A stretch of DNA of 14,719 nucleotides, from the NCBI GenBank assembly GCA_007133995.1, contig SLLP01000076.1:1-14719 (forward strand). The letters run 5' to 3'. Position numbers and translations under genes: made by a program. This document shows positions 14,599 through 14,719 of this stretch, piece by piece; within the stretch, counting starts at the first letter, position 1; each line of letters starts with the position of its first letter. The notes beneath the pieces were generated by a model. The model had not been told where the DNA came from and made no database searches. It worked only from the letters and a program-made list of their open reading frames with translations. The stretch comes from Balneolales bacterium. GTDB lineage: Bacteria; Bacteroidota; Rhodothermia; Balneolales; Natronogracilivirgulaceae.

Positions 14599-14719
14599 TC
14601 ACAGATTGGCATTGATCAATGGGAGCAGACGAAGGCCGCGTGGATTATTAGCGGCATAATTGAGAAATCCTATCTGGATTCCCCTGAGGTTGTGGGTATA
14701 GTTGTAAATCCCTATGGTA
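14599..14719 (-). CDS. C-terminal fragment of a probable surface/outer-membrane protein (5' end outside the window)
   Basis: On the minus strand the frame is open from the window edge (first full codon at 14718) to a TGA at 14599-14601. It encodes 39 residues that include IYNYTHNLRGIQIGFLNYAA and end NPRGLRLLPLINANL. The LRGIQIGFLNYA element resembles the GxQxGLxN repeats near the end of hypothetical surface or beta-barrel proteins in Bacteroidota and Leptospira-type LA_2272-like families. That match is from memory and untested. The gene reads toward crtI and ends 251 bp before its start. I see no convincing terminator between them, so limited read-through is possible. crtI has its own promoter. 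Confidence 0.7.
   Translation of the reverse strand, partial: TIGIYNYTHNLRGIQIGFLNYAANNPRGLRLLPLINANL

Noticed and set aside
14484..14615. 43-codon plus-strand reading frame starting MATVRWMSNIF behind an AGGA
   Set aside because: It is short, its Shine-Dalgarno spacing is too tight, it overlaps the end of the minus-strand surface-protein gene, and it matches no family I know. It cannot be excluded as a small gene.
14506..14719. Plus-strand frame open to the window edge (reads ...WIISGIIEKSYLDSP...)
   Set aside because: It lies opposite the minus-strand C-terminus whose LRGIQIGFLNYA pattern is much more protein-like, so this frame is probably its shadow.
1..14719. Mobile elements, CRISPR arrays, prophage or toxin-antitoxin genes
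   Set aside because: No transposase, integrase, long terminal repeat or regularly spaced repeat array was found. The only tandem array is the 44-bp operator-like one upstream of crtI, with no spacers.

Overview
The window is core chromosomal DNA, moderately GC-rich and densely coded, from a member of the Bacteroidota/Balneolota/Rhodothermota group. The evidence is the order tuf - tRNA-Trp - secE - nusG - rplKAJL - rpoBC, a single-span SecE, Bacteroidota-like RNA polymerase sequence (NPLAEL instead of NPLSEI in the rifampicin region), few strong Shine-Dalgarno sites, and a C-terminal fragment of a surface-protein type common in that group. A Balneola/Rhodothermus-like relative is my best guess. 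It is an inference from protein flavour, not from a search.

Region 1 (1-11650, all + strand) is the translation/transcription superoperon. It holds the last 40 codons of EF-Tu, tRNA-Trp(CCA), the SecE translocon subunit, the elongation factor NusG, ribosomal proteins L11, L1, L10 and L7/L12, and the beta and beta' subunits of RNA polymerase. Gaps are mostly short. The longest, rplL-rpoB, carries two strong stem-loops, where other bacteria separate ribosomal-protein from polymerase expression. rpoB and rpoC both start with TTG behind good Shine-Dalgarno sequences. A bidirectional hairpin terminator closes the operon.

Region 2 (11651-12820) holds a small membrane-anchored YtxH-like protein on the minus strand and, divergently, a small transaldolase/fructose-6-phosphate aldolase family enzyme. 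They share a 142-bp AT-rich control region with two short palindromes. The enzyme carries Phe, not Tyr, at the position that separates transaldolase from aldolase activity, so transaldolase is more likely.

Region 3 (12827-14719, minus strand) holds a CrtI-type carotenoid desaturase that converges on the transaldolase gene with a 6-bp gap. Upstream of crtI is a sigma70-like promoter whose -35 lies inside four phased 11-bp direct repeats. This is the most interesting signal here: it looks like an operator for a CarH/MerR-type light or B12 regulator, or for an OmpR/PhoB-type regulator. Further upstream, cut by the window edge, is the C-terminus of a probable surface or outer-membrane protein. 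No mobile element, CRISPR array or obviously new multi-gene system is visible.
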